From Streptomyces sp. NBC_00513 (GTDB taxonomy: Bacteria; Actinomycetota; Actinomycetes; Streptomycetales; Streptomycetaceae), in assembly GCF_041431415.1 (NCBI RefSeq), contig NZ_CP107845.1:3224001-3288000 (forward strand): a stretch of 64,000 nt of DNA, given 5' to 3'. Below the pieces are notes generated by a model. The model was not told where the DNA came from and made no database searches. It saw nothing but the letters and a program-made list of their open reading frames with translations. Made by a program: the position numbers and the translations under genes. Shown piece after piece: positions 16,133-23,746 of this stretch; position 1 is the first letter of the stretch; every line of letters begins with the position of its first letter.

Positions 16133-17320
16133 CTACGGACCCACTCGAAGGCCACCCAATACCTTGCGGGCCCGCTCCTCGGTCCCCTCGGCCGCCGACA
16201 GGTCCGGGTCGATGCCCCTGCCGTCGAGGCTGCGGCCCGCCGGCGTGCGGTACGTGCCGACCGTCAGCTCCGCCACCGAACCGTCCGGGAGCTCCGTCGG
16301 CATCTGCACCGAGCCCTTGCCGAAGGTGCGGCTGCCGACCGTCACCGCGCGGCCCCGGTCCTGGAGGGCGCCGGCGACCAGTTCGGCGGCGCTCATCGTG
16401 CCGCCGTCGACCAGCGCCACCAGCGGCCGTGCGGTGTCCCCGCCCGGCCGCGCGTACAGGGCCCGCTCGGAGCCCCGTACGTCGTACGTCGCCACCAGGC
16501 CGCCGTCGAGGAACGCGGAGGCCGCGGTCACCGCCTCGGTGACCAGCCCGCCCGGGTTCCCCCGCAGGTCCAGCATCAGGCCGGCGCCCGGCGGGGCCGC
16601 GCGGACGGCGTCCCGCACCCGCTCCCCCGAACCCCGGGTGAACGAGGCGACCTTGATGACGGTGACACCGTCCGCGAGACGGCGTACCGTCACCGGCTCG
16701 ACGCGCAGTTGCTGCCGGCGGACGGTCTCGGTGAAGTCGGCCCCGGCCCGGCTGAGGCCCAGCACGACCGGGGTGCCGGCCTCGCCGCGCAGGAGGGCCA
16801 CCACGTCGGCGACCGACCGGCCCGTGACGCCCTTGCCGTCCACGCTCAGCAGCCGGTCGCCGGCCCGCAGCCCGGCCCGGGAGGCGGGGCTGCCGGGCTG
16901 GACCCGGTCCACCTCGATCCGGCCGTCGGTACGGCGCTCGGCCCACAGCCCGACACCGGTCCAGCGGCCGTCCAGGTCCTCGGCGAAGGCCGCGTACTCG
17001 TTCTGGTCGTAGACCATGCCCCAGCGGTCGCCGCTGCGGCTGACGACGTCCTGGGCGGCCTTCTTGCCGGACTTGCCCTCGGCCGCGGCCTCGGCGGCGG
17101 CGCGTGCGACGGCGTCCCGGTCGGCGGTGCCCGCCGCGGGCGCGCCCGCGGTCTTGTCGTGCGTACGGGCCACCAGGACCCCCGCCGTGTCCACGGCGTC
17201 GGCCCGGTCCCAGCAGCCGGTGCCCGCGGCGGTACCGACGGCCGCGAGGAAAGCCAACGTCAGAGCGGCCCCGCGACGCAGGTCGCGGGGCCGGCGACAG
17301 AGAGGGGGTGAGCCCGGCAT
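16133..17320 (-). CDS. C-terminal processing peptidase, S41 family, exported
   Basis: A 395-residue CtpA-like serine protease. It starts with a basic N-region and a hydrophobic segment (GAALTLAFLAAVGTAAGTGC), giving a signal or lipoprotein-like anchor (Ala-Gly-Thr-Gly-Cys is not an ideal lipobox). A PDZ domain follows (VDRVQPGSPASRAGLRAGDR), then the S41 core. Catalytic Ser310 (GGTMSAAELV) and Lys335 (RTFGKGSVQ) are both present. Substrates in Streptomyces are not defined. It sits between ftsX and smpB on the same strand. In other bacteria FtsEX activates wall hydrolases and Ctp proteases can trim them, so a shared envelope role is plausible. Start ATG at 17320. Confidence 0.92.
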   Translation of the reverse strand: MPGSPPLCRRPRDLRRGAALTLAFLAAVGTAAGTGCWDRADAVDTAGVLVARTHDKTAGAPAAGTADRDAVARAAAEAAAEGKSGKKAAQDVVSRSGDRWGMVYDQNEYAAFAEDLDGRWTGVGLWAERRTDGRIEVDRVQPGSPASRAGLRAGDRLLSVDGKGVTGRSVADVVALLRGEAGTPVVLGLSRAGADFTETVRRQQLRVEPVTVRRLADGVTVIKVASFTRGSGERVRDAVRAAPPGAGLMLDLRGNPGGLVTEAVTAASAFLDGGLVATYDVRGSERALYARPGGDTARPLVALVDGGTMSAAELVAGALQDRGRAVTVGSRTFGKGSVQMPTELPDGSVAELTVGTYRTPAGRSLDGRGIDPDLSAAEGTEERARKVLGGLRVGP

Positions 17321-17387
17321 GGCGCCGAGTCTAGGACAAGCCCCGCGGCGGCACGGTGGGTTGACCCGACCGCACACGGGGCGCTTG

Positions 17388-18410
17388 TCACACCTTCAGG
17401 TACTTGCGCAACGCGATGAACGCCGCCAGGGAGGGCATCAGCAGCCCGATGGCGAGCACCAACGGCAGCTTGGTGAGGACGGAGTCCCAGCCGATGAAGT
17501 TGATCAATTCCAGCTTGTCGCGGAGCGTCACGCCGTGGTCGATCACGAAGTACTGGCCGGCGCCGAGCATCCCGCAGGCGAGCACCGCGCCGATGAGGCC
17601 GGCGACGGCCGCCTCCATGATGAACGGCACCTGGATGTAGAAGCTGGACGCGCCCACCAGCCGCATGATGCCGGTTTCCCGCCGACGGCTGAACGCGGAG
17701 ACGCGCACCGTGTTGACGATCAGCAGCAGCGCCACGATCAGCATGATCAACATGATGCCGAGCGCGGCCCAGTTGAGGGAGCCGAGCAGGCTGAAGAGGC
17801 TCTCGACCTCACGGTTCTGGTCCTGGACCGACTGAACGCCCTCGCGCCCCGAGAAGGCGCTGGTGATGACCCCGTACTGTTCCGGGTTCTTGAGCTTGAC
17901 CCGGAAGGAGTCGGGCATCTGGTCCGGGGTGACGACCGAGGCCAGCGCGGTGTCCCCGTACCGCTCCTTGTAGTGCTTGAACGCCTCGTCGGACGACTCG
18001 TACACGACGTTCTGGACGAGGTCGATCTTCTTCAGATCGGTCTCGATCTGCTTCTTCTGCTCATCGGTGACCGCGCCCTTCTCACAGGGCTGCTTGACCC
18101 GCTCCGGCCCGGCGTTGCCCTTGGCGGGGTCGGGCTTGTTCGCGTCGGGCTTGGCCGGGTCCGCGGCGGGCGTCTCGGCGGCCCTGGCGGCGTCGGTGGC
18201 GTCCTTGGCGTCGCTCTTGTTGCAGAGGTAGACCGTGACGTTGACCTTGCCGTACCAGTACCCCTTCATCGCGCTGACCTGGTCGCGCATGAGCAGGGAG
18301 CCACCGAACAGGGCCAGCGACAGGGCCACGGAGATGATGACCGCGAAGGTCATGGTGAGATTGCGACGGAGACCGACGCCGATCTCCGACATGACGAACT
18401 GGGCGCGCAT
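17388..18410 (-). CDS. ftsX: Cell division ABC transporter permease FtsX
   Basis: A 340-residue FtsX that, with FtsE, transmits ATP hydrolysis to extracellular wall hydrolases at division sites. The topology fits: one N-terminal helix (LTMTFAVIISVALSLALFGG), a large extracellular domain (about residues 45-220), then three helices at the C-end. The outer domain contains a low-complexity Asp/Ala/Lys/Pro stretch (near residues 65-105) that lengthens it relative to many FtsX proteins. Two Cys (VYLCNKS and VKQPCEK) could form a disulphide. The gene begins 9 bp after the ftsE stop. Confidence 0.95.
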   Translation of the reverse strand: MRAQFVMSEIGVGLRRNLTMTFAVIISVALSLALFGGSLLMRDQVSAMKGYWYGKVNVTVYLCNKSDAKDATDAARAAETPAADPAKPDANKPDPAKGNAGPERVKQPCEKGAVTDEQKKQIETDLKKIDLVQNVVYESSDEAFKHYKERYGDTALASVVTPDQMPDSFRVKLKNPEQYGVITSAFSGREGVQSVQDQNREVESLFSLLGSLNWAALGIMLIMLIVALLLIVNTVRVSAFSRRRETGIMRLVGASSFYIQVPFIMEAAVAGLIGAVLACGMLGAGQYFVIDHGVTLRDKLELINFIGWDSVLTKLPLVLAIGLLMPSLAAFIALRKYLKV

Positions 18411-18419
18411 GGCGTCCTT

Positions 18420-19109
18420 TCAGTGCTGGTAGCCGTAGACGCCGCGCGACTGGTCGCGCACGAGACGGCCCTGTTCGAGTTCGATGACGCGCTTGCGCAT
18501 CTGGTCCACGATCTGCTGGTCGTGCGTCGCCATGATCACGGTGGTGCCGGTCCGGTTGATCCGGTCCAGCAGCTTCATGATGCCGACGGAGGTCTGCGGG
18601 TCGAGGTTGCCGGTCGGCTCGTCCGCGATCAGCAGGGCGGGGCGGTTGACGAAGGCGCGGGCGATGGCCACGCGCTGCTGCTCGCCGCCGGAGAGCTCGC
18701 CGGGCATCCGGCTCTCCTTGCCCCCCAGCCCCACCAGCTCCAGGACCTGCGGAACGGCCTTGCGGATCTCGCCGCGCGGCTTGCCGATGACCTCCTGTGC
18801 GAAGGCGACGTTCTCGGCCACCGTCTTGTTGGGGAGGAGCCGGAAGTCCTGGAAGACGGTCCCCAGCTGGCGCCGCATGTGCGGGACCTTCCAGTTGGAG
18901 AGCTTGGCGAGGTCCTTGCCCAGGACGTGGACCTGGCCGTGGCTCGCCCGCTCCTCGCGCAGCACCAGCCGCAGGAACGTGGACTTGCCGGAGCCGGAGG
19001 AGCCGACCAGGAAGACGAACTCGCCCTTCGCGATGTCCAGCGAGACATCTCTGAGTGCGGGGCGGCTCTGCTTCGGGTAGGACTTGGAGACACTGTCGAA
19101 TCGGATCAC
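18420..19109 (-). CDS. ftsE: Cell division ATP-binding protein FtsE
   Basis: A 229-residue ABC ATPase, the normal FtsE length. Motifs in order: Walker [10 protein letters not shown], signature [15 protein letters not shown], Walker [10 protein letters not shown], and the His switch [10 protein letters not shown]. The start is the GTG at 19109 ([14 protein letters not shown]), which gives the usual FtsE N-terminus; the much longer upstream frame overlaps the divergent gene region and is not coding. It is first in the ftsE-ftsX-ctpA-smpB row and divergent from a small membrane-protein gene. Confidence 0.96.
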   Translation of the reverse strand: MIRFDSVSKSYPKQSRPALRDVSLDIAKGEFVFLVGSSGSGKSTFLRLVLREERASHGQVHVLGKDLAKLSNWKVPHMRRQLGTVFQDFRLLPNKTVAENVAFAQEVIGKPRGEIRKAVPQVLELVGLGGKESRMPGELSGGEQQRVAIARAFVNRPALLIADEPTGNLDPQTSVGIMKLLDRINRTGTTVIMATHDQQIVDQMRKRVIELEQGRLVRDQSRGVYGYQH

Positions 19110-19331
19110 GGGTGCACCACGGTCGCCGGGAGTAGGTGAGCGTGACCATACGCGAACGGGCGCGGGGTGTGGACCCGGCATCCGGACTTGACCGATATGT
19201 CCCGCGTCCCGGGGCCGCCCGATCGCGATGGCCCGGACGGGCCGCGCCGAATGTCGTGGAAGCCGGCACAGTGGTAGGGGGAACGGACCCGTCCCCCTTG
19301 CCGTTGTACCAGGGGACGAGAGGAGGAGCGC

Positions 19332-19520
19332 ATGACATATGACCGGCTCGTGTGCGCGAACTGCGCCGCACCCGTCAACCAGGGCCGCTGCCCTGTGTGC
19401 CGGGCGAACCGGGAGCGCCTCCAGCAGGAGAGCCCCTTCGCCGGCCTGAATCCCATGGCGCTCATCGCGCTTCTGGTGGTGCTGGTGGCGGCTCTGGCGC
19501 TGGTGGCCCAGACCGCGTAG
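19332..19520 (+). CDS. Small zinc-ribbon membrane protein, conserved hypothetical
   Basis: A 62-residue protein with two CxxC pairs ([19 protein letters not shown]) followed by a linker and one membrane helix ([20 protein letters not shown]). The arrangement suggests a cytoplasmic zinc ribbon anchored to the membrane. The ATG is preceded by an excellent GAGGAGG at 19320-19326. It is divergent from ftsE and convergent with prfB. I recognise no characterised family. Confidence 0.82.
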   Translation: MTYDRLVCANCAAPVNQGRCPVCRANRERLQQESPFAGLNPMALIALLVVLVAALALVAQTA

Positions 19521-19608
19521 TTCGACCGCGTGGCTGCCCGCGCAGTCCCGACCGCGTGGCTGCGAGCGCGCCGTTCTTCCGCCGCGTCCCGATCGCACGT
19601 ACGCGAAA

Positions 19609-19636
19609 GGCCCGGACACCTTGGGGTGCCCGGGCC
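19609..19636. terminator. Hairpin between the zinc-ribbon gene and prfB
   Basis: 12-bp arms with one mismatch (19609-19620 and 19625-19636) around TTGG. Flanked by AAA on one side and CTT on the other, so it could serve both convergent genes. Confidence 0.65.
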
Positions 19637-19684
19637 CTTCCACGTTCACGCGTACCCGCCGTCGAACGGTCCGACGCTCTCCAG

Positions 19685-19720
19685 CACGTGCTCAAGCACG
19701 TCCTCAAGCGCGTTCTTAAG
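19685..19720. repeat. Three 12-bp tandem repeats at the prfB stop
   Basis: CACGTGCTCAAG, CACGTCCTCAAG and CGCGTTCTTAAG stand head to tail. The third unit contains the prfB stop codon. In the +1 frame of prfB the repeats encode Leu-Glu-rich four-residue units. Confidence 0.6.
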
Positions 19721-20825
19721 CGGTCTGCTCCTGCTGCTTGCGCCAGCGGATCCCGGCCTCCAGGAAGCCGTCGATCTCGCCGTCGAGCACCGCCTGCGGG
19801 TTGCCGACCTCGAACTCCGTCCGCAGGTCCTTGACCATCTGGTACGGGTGCAGGACGTAGGAGCGCATCTGGTTGCCCCAGGAGCTTCCGCCGTCCTTGA
19901 GGGCGTCCATCTTGTCCTTCTCCTCCTGGCGGCGCCGCTCCAGCAGCTTGGCCTGGAGCACGTTCATCGCGCTGGCCTTGTTCTGGATCTGCGAGCGCTC
20001 GTTCTGGCAGGAGACGACGATGCCGGTCGGGAGGTGCGTGATGCGCACGGCCGAGTCGGTCGTGTTGACGCCCTGGCCGCCGGGGCCGGAGGCGCGGTAC
20101 ACGTCGACGCGCAGCTCGGCCTCGTCGATCTCGACGTGGTCGCTGGTCTCGACGACCGGCAGCACCTCGACGCCCGCGAAGGAGGTCTGGCGGCGGCCCT
20201 GGTTGTCGAAGGGCGAGATCCGGACGAGGCGGTGGGTGCCCTGCTCGACGGAGAGGGTGCCGTAGGCGTACGGGGCCTTGACGACGAAGGTGGTCGACTT
20301 GATGCCGGCCTCCTCCGCGTAGGAGGTCTCGTAGATCTCGGTCGGGTAGCCGTGCCGCTCGGCCCAGCGCAGGTACATGCGCTGGAGGCGCTCGGCGAAG
20401 TCGGAGGCGTCGACGCCACCGGCCTCGGCGCGGATGTTGACCAGGGCCTCGCGCTCGGAGTACTCGCCGGAGAGCAGGGTCCGGACCTCCATCTCGTCCA
20501 GCGCCTTGCGCACGGAGACCAGCTCGGTCTCCGCCTCCGCGAGGGTGTCCGCGTCGTCCATCTCCTGGGCGAGCTCGAAGAGCACGGAGAGGTCGTCGAT
20601 GCGGCCCCGGAGGGTCTCGGTCTTGCGGACCTCGGCCTGGAGGTGCGAAAGCTTGCTCGTGATCTTCTGGGCGGCTTCCGGGTCGTCCCACAGGGACGGC
20701 GCGGCGGCCTGCTCCTCGAGCACGGCGATATCTGCCCTCAGCTTGTCGAGGTCCAGGACGGCCTCGATCGACCCCATGGTCGAGGAGAGGGACTTCAGCT
20801 CTTCGGAAACATCGACGACTGCCAC
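19716..20825 (-). CDS. prfB: Peptide chain release factor 2
   Basis: RF2 ends translation at UGA and UAA. The 369-residue protein carries the stop-codon-reading SPF tripeptide ([12 protein letters not shown]) and the peptidyl-hydrolysis GGQ ([14 protein letters not shown]). The start is the GTG at 20825 ([13 protein letters not shown]). The N-terminal region is one uninterrupted frame, so the autoregulatory frameshift of E. coli prfB is absent. Oddly, the +1 frame after the TAA stays open for 24 codons with coding-like third positions over a 12-bp tandem repeat. The gene is divergent from a leader-peptide/oxygenase unit. Confidence 0.96.
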   Translation of the reverse strand: MAVVDVSEELKSLSSTMGSIEAVLDLDKLRADIAVLEEQAAAPSLWDDPEAAQKITSKLSHLQAEVRKTETLRGRIDDLSVLFELAQEMDDADTLAEAETELVSVRKALDEMEVRTLLSGEYSEREALVNIRAEAGGVDASDFAERLQRMYLRWAERHGYPTEIYETSYAEEAGIKSTTFVVKAPYAYGTLSVEQGTHRLVRISPFDNQGRRQTSFAGVEVLPVVETSDHVEIDEAELRVDVYRASGPGGQGVNTTDSAVRITHLPTGIVVSCQNERSQIQNKASAMNVLQAKLLERRRQEEKDKMDALKDGGSSWGNQMRSYVLHPYQMVKDLRTEFEVGNPQAVLDGEIDGFLEAGIRWRKQQEQTA

Positions 20826-20917
20826 GGGTCCAGCGTAGCCGGTCGCGGGACGGCACTCTCCGGCCAGGCCGGCCGGGCCCGTACGGACATGCGCTCGCAC
20901 GGGCGTACGCTCAGCAT

Positions 20918-21007
20918 ATGACTGTCCTCCTCGTGAAGCGCCGCCATGTGGACCACATGCGTGTCACCACCACGAGCTGTCTGCCGCCGGACCTCGCACG
21001 AGCCTGA
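20918..21007 (+). CDS. Cys-containing leader peptide, candidate attenuator
   Basis: A 29-codon frame begins [20 protein letters not shown], followed by Cys21. It matches the pattern of short actinobacterial leader peptides with a basic-basic-HVD-x-x-R core and a single Cys after a Ser/Thr run, which typically precede genes under sulfur or cysteine control. It lies 132 bp before the oxygenase gene. Downstream, GGTCCTGT (21027-21034) is complementary to ACAGGACC (21107-21114), which could form a switchable stem. No strong ribosome site is visible. Function is inferred from pattern and position. Confidence 0.6.
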   Translation: MTVLLVKRRHVDHMRVTTTSCLPPDLARA

Positions 21008-21139
21008 TCCACCCCGATCCGACTTCGGTCCTGTACGCGGACACCCGGCCCCGGCGCCATCCCTGCCGACGGCCAGCCCCACCCGCTGCCCCGCCATCTC
21101 AGGGGAACAGGACCCCGTGACATCCGAAACGGAGCCGTC

Positions 21140-22189
21140 ATGCCGTCCGCGCACCCTTCCTCCTCCTCCCGTGCCGACTCTGGCACCACCTCCCTCGCGA
21201 CCTCCCTCGCCGTCATCGACCTGTCCCGGGCCGACGACCCCGCCGAGCGCGAGGACTTCCTGCGCCGGCTGCACGCGGCCGCCCGGGACACCGGTTTCCT
21301 CTACCTGACCGGGCACGGGATCAGCGCGTCGGAAACCGCCCGCATCCTCGACCTGACCAGAGCCTTCTTCGCGCTCCCGGAGGCCGATCGGCTGGCCGTG
21401 AGCAACCTCAACTCCCCGCACTTCCGCGGCTACACCCGGATCGGGCACGAGCTGACCGGCGGCGCCTCCGACTGGCGGGACCAGTTGGACGTGGGCGCCG
21501 AGCGGCCGGCGCCGGTGGTCGGCCCGGACGACCCGGCGTTCCTGTGGCTGGAGGGACCGAACCTGTGGCCGGCGACCCTGCCCGAGCTCCGCACGGTCGT
21601 CCTGGAGTGGCAGTCCCGCCTCGCCGCGGTGGCGCACCGCCTGCTGCGGGAGCTGCTGACCTCGATCGGCGCCCCCGCGGACTTCTTCGACGAGGCCTTC
21701 GCGGACCGCCCCCACCTGCACACGAAGCTGATCCGCTACCCCGGGTCCGCCCCGACCGGCGCGGACCAGGGCGTGGGCGCGCACAAGGACTACGGCTTCC
21801 TGACGCTGCTGCTCCAGGACTCGGTGGGCGGGCTCCAGGTCGTACGGGAGGGGCGCTACGTCGACATCCCGCCGCTTCCGGGGGCCTTCGTGGTCAACCT
21901 GGGCGAGCTGCTGGAGATAGCGACGGAGGGCTACCTGCGGGCCACCGACCACCGGGTGGTGAGCCCGCCGGGGGCGCAGGAGCGCTTCTCGGTGCCGTTC
22001 TTCTACAACCCGCGGCTGGACGCGGTGGTGGAGACCGTCCCCGGCGCGTACCTGAGCGAGGCGCCGGGCGTGGCCCACGACGCGTCGAACCCGCTGCACG
22101 CCGAGTACGGGCGCAACGAGCTGAAGGGGTGGGTACGGGCCCACCCGACCGTGGCCCGGCGCTGGCACCCGGAGCTGGTCTCGGCGTAG
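21140..22189 (+). CDS. 2-oxoglutarate/Fe(II) oxygenase, isopenicillin N synthase-like family
   Basis: A 349-residue non-haem iron oxygenase. It has the DIOX_N-type start (SLAVIDLSRADDP, TGFLYLTGHGI) and the jelly-roll iron site: His215 and Asp217 (AHKDYGFLTLLL), His271 (ATDHRVV), and the 2-oxoglutarate contact Arg282 (QERFSVPFF). IPNS itself also uses an RxS motif, so the motif does not decide cosubstrate use. No beta-lactam genes are near, so a penicillin role is not supported. Actinobacterial members of this group are mostly uncharacterised. The ATG at 21140 has CGGAG upstream. The leader peptide before it suggests control by translation. Confidence 0.9.
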   Translation: MPSAHPSSSSRADSGTTSLATSLAVIDLSRADDPAEREDFLRRLHAAARDTGFLYLTGHGISASETARILDLTRAFFALPEADRLAVSNLNSPHFRGYTRIGHELTGGASDWRDQLDVGAERPAPVVGPDDPAFLWLEGPNLWPATLPELRTVVLEWQSRLAAVAHRLLRELLTSIGAPADFFDEAFADRPHLHTKLIRYPGSAPTGADQGVGAHKDYGFLTLLLQDSVGGLQVVREGRYVDIPPLPGAFVVNLGELLEIATEGYLRATDHRVVSPPGAQERFSVPFFYNPRLDAVVETVPGAYLSEAPGVAHDASNPLHAEYGRNELKGWVRAHPTVARRWHPELVSA

Positions 22190-22210
22190 GCGGCGCGCGG
22201 GCCGCGGTGC

Positions 22211-22246
22211 GGCCGGGTCGGGCGGACGACGTACGCCGACCCGGCC
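22211..22246. terminator. Hairpin between the oxygenase gene and pkaB
   Basis: Perfect 11-bp arms (22211-22221 and 22236-22246) around a 14-nt loop lie between the stops of the two convergent genes. There is no T-run. Confidence 0.5.
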
Positions 22247-22313
22247 CGCCGATGTCCGGGGCCGGGCCGGGCCGGTCACGGGGCGCGGCCGGCGCCACCG
22301 CGGCCGGCGCCCG

Positions 22314-23564
22314 CTACGGGACCGCCGTGCCCGACTGCTTGCTGTCCTGCGGGGCGGGGGCGTCGTCCCCGTCGGACACCGCGAACCAGGTGCCCAGCCC
22401 GACCGCCGCCACCAGGACCACCGCCGAGGCGGACAGCACGAGCCGGCGCTTGCGGACCGTCTCGGCCCGGTGCCGGGCGGAGCCGGGCCGGTGGCCGCCC
22501 GCGGGGCGCGGGACCCGGGCGGTGCCCAGCGCGCCCCCGGCCAGCTCGTCGGGGCCGGGTACCCGCATGGAGGTGTGCGTGTCCCGGTTGGAGTCCGTCG
22601 CCGAGCCGGGGACCAGCGGCACCACGCCGCGCCGCCGTACCGGATCCGCGGACTTCTCCTCGGCCTGTTCCGGTTCCGTGTCGGCCTCGTCCGGCTCGTC
22701 CACGTCCAGGGGCGGGATCCCGGCCAGCATCGGCAGCAGGTCCCGCAGCCGGGTCGACAGTTCCGAGGCCCGCAACCGTGACGCCGGCGCCTTGGCGAGG
22801 CACTGCACCATGAGCTGCCACAGTTCTTCCGGGATGCCGGGCAGCGGTACGACGGTCTCGGTCACGTGCCGGCGCAGCACCGCCCCGGGGTGCCCGCCGC
22901 CGAACGGCGTGAACCCGGCGAGCAGCTCGTACAGCACCGTGGCCAGTGCGTAGATGTCGACGGCCGCGCGCGGCGGCAGCCCCTCCACGATCTCGGGGGC
23001 CAGGTAGTCGGGCGTGCCGATGATCCGGGTGGTGGGCGCCGAGGCGCGGCCTCCGGTGCTGCGGCGCGGCGAGTCGATCAGCTTCGCGACGCCGAAGTCG
23101 GTCAGCAGCGCCGGGTGGGCGCCTCCGGGGCCGAGCGGGCCCTGCATGTCGAGCAGGACGTTCTCCGGCTTGACGTCGCGGTGCACGACGCCCGCCGCGT
23201 GCGCCGCGGCCAGCGCGTCCGCGACGTCGGCGACGATGGCGACGGCCGCCTCGGGGGCGAGCCGTCGTTCGCGGTCGAGCCGCGTCCGCAGGTCCGTGCC
23301 GCGGACGAGGTCCATGACGAGGGCGAGGTCGTTGCCGTCGACGACGAGGTCGCGGACGGACACGACGTGGGGGTGTTCCAGGCCGAGCAGCGCGCTGCGC
23401 TCCTGGACGAACCGTCCGACCAGCTCCTGGTCGGACGCGAGGTCCTCGCGCAGCAGTTTGACGGCGACGGGGCCTTCCGGCCCCTCGCCCAGCCACACCG
23501 TGCCCGCGCTGCCGCGCCCAAGGATCTGGTGCGCGGTGTACCGGCTGCCGATCTTCCGTGCCAC
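22314..23564 (-). CDS. pkaB: Ser/Thr protein kinase PkaB-like, membrane anchored
   Basis: A 416-residue Hanks-type kinase. Kinase motifs in order: Gly-rich loop LGRGSAGTVWLG, catalytic Lys in VAVKLLRED, HRDVKPENV with Asp130, DFGVAK, and APE within DYLAPEIVEG. After the kinase (about residues 1-270) comes an acidic juxtamembrane part with DEPDEADTEPEQAEE, a single membrane helix (LVLSASAVVLVAAVGLGTWF), and a very short outer tail. There are no PASTA repeats. Start GTG at 23564 with GAGGGAG upstream. Order and size match the S. coelicolor pkaB-pkaA pair. Its substrates are unknown. Confidence 0.93.
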   Translation of the reverse strand: MARKIGSRYTAHQILGRGSAGTVWLGEGPEGPVAVKLLREDLASDQELVGRFVQERSALLGLEHPHVVSVRDLVVDGNDLALVMDLVRGTDLRTRLDRERRLAPEAAVAIVADVADALAAAHAAGVVHRDVKPENVLLDMQGPLGPGGAHPALLTDFGVAKLIDSPRRSTGGRASAPTTRIIGTPDYLAPEIVEGLPPRAAVDIYALATVLYELLAGFTPFGGGHPGAVLRRHVTETVVPLPGIPEELWQLMVQCLAKAPASRLRASELSTRLRDLLPMLAGIPPLDVDEPDEADTEPEQAEEKSADPVRRRGVVPLVPGSATDSNRDTHTSMRVPGPDELAGGALGTARVPRPAGGHRPGSARHRAETVRKRRLVLSASAVVLVAAVGLGTWFAVSDGDDAPAPQDSKQSGTAVP

Positions 23565-23746
23565 GACTGCTCCCTCAGCGGCTGGCCTACGCACCAAAGC
23601 TACGCGGCCGGGTGGGCGTTGAACGCCCCGCATCGCGGCGACCTTCACTTCTGCGGGCGAAATCACGTCCCAGAAGTCGACAAATCCACGAAGTCGGCGC
23701 TGCGGGGGGTGCCCCGAGCGCCTCCTGGTGGACCGTCAGCCGGCCG

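Noticed and set aside
18420..19649. A longer FtsE starting far upstream of 19109
   Set aside because: The extension is Arg/Gly-rich without similarity and overlaps the divergent zinc-ribbon gene.
20680..20825. Programmed frameshift near the start of prfB as in E. coli
   Set aside because: The N-terminal part of prfB is a single open frame with no internal stop and no slippery site, so no autoregulatory shift is needed.
21140..22189. Isopenicillin N synthase of a beta-lactam cluster
   Set aside because: The fold matches the broader oxygenase family, but no NRPS or other penicillin genes are present and the neighbours are housekeeping genes.
22190..22313. Extra small gene between the oxygenase gene and pkaB
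   Set aside because: No ribosome site or coding-type codon pattern; the stretch is a hairpin between convergent stops.
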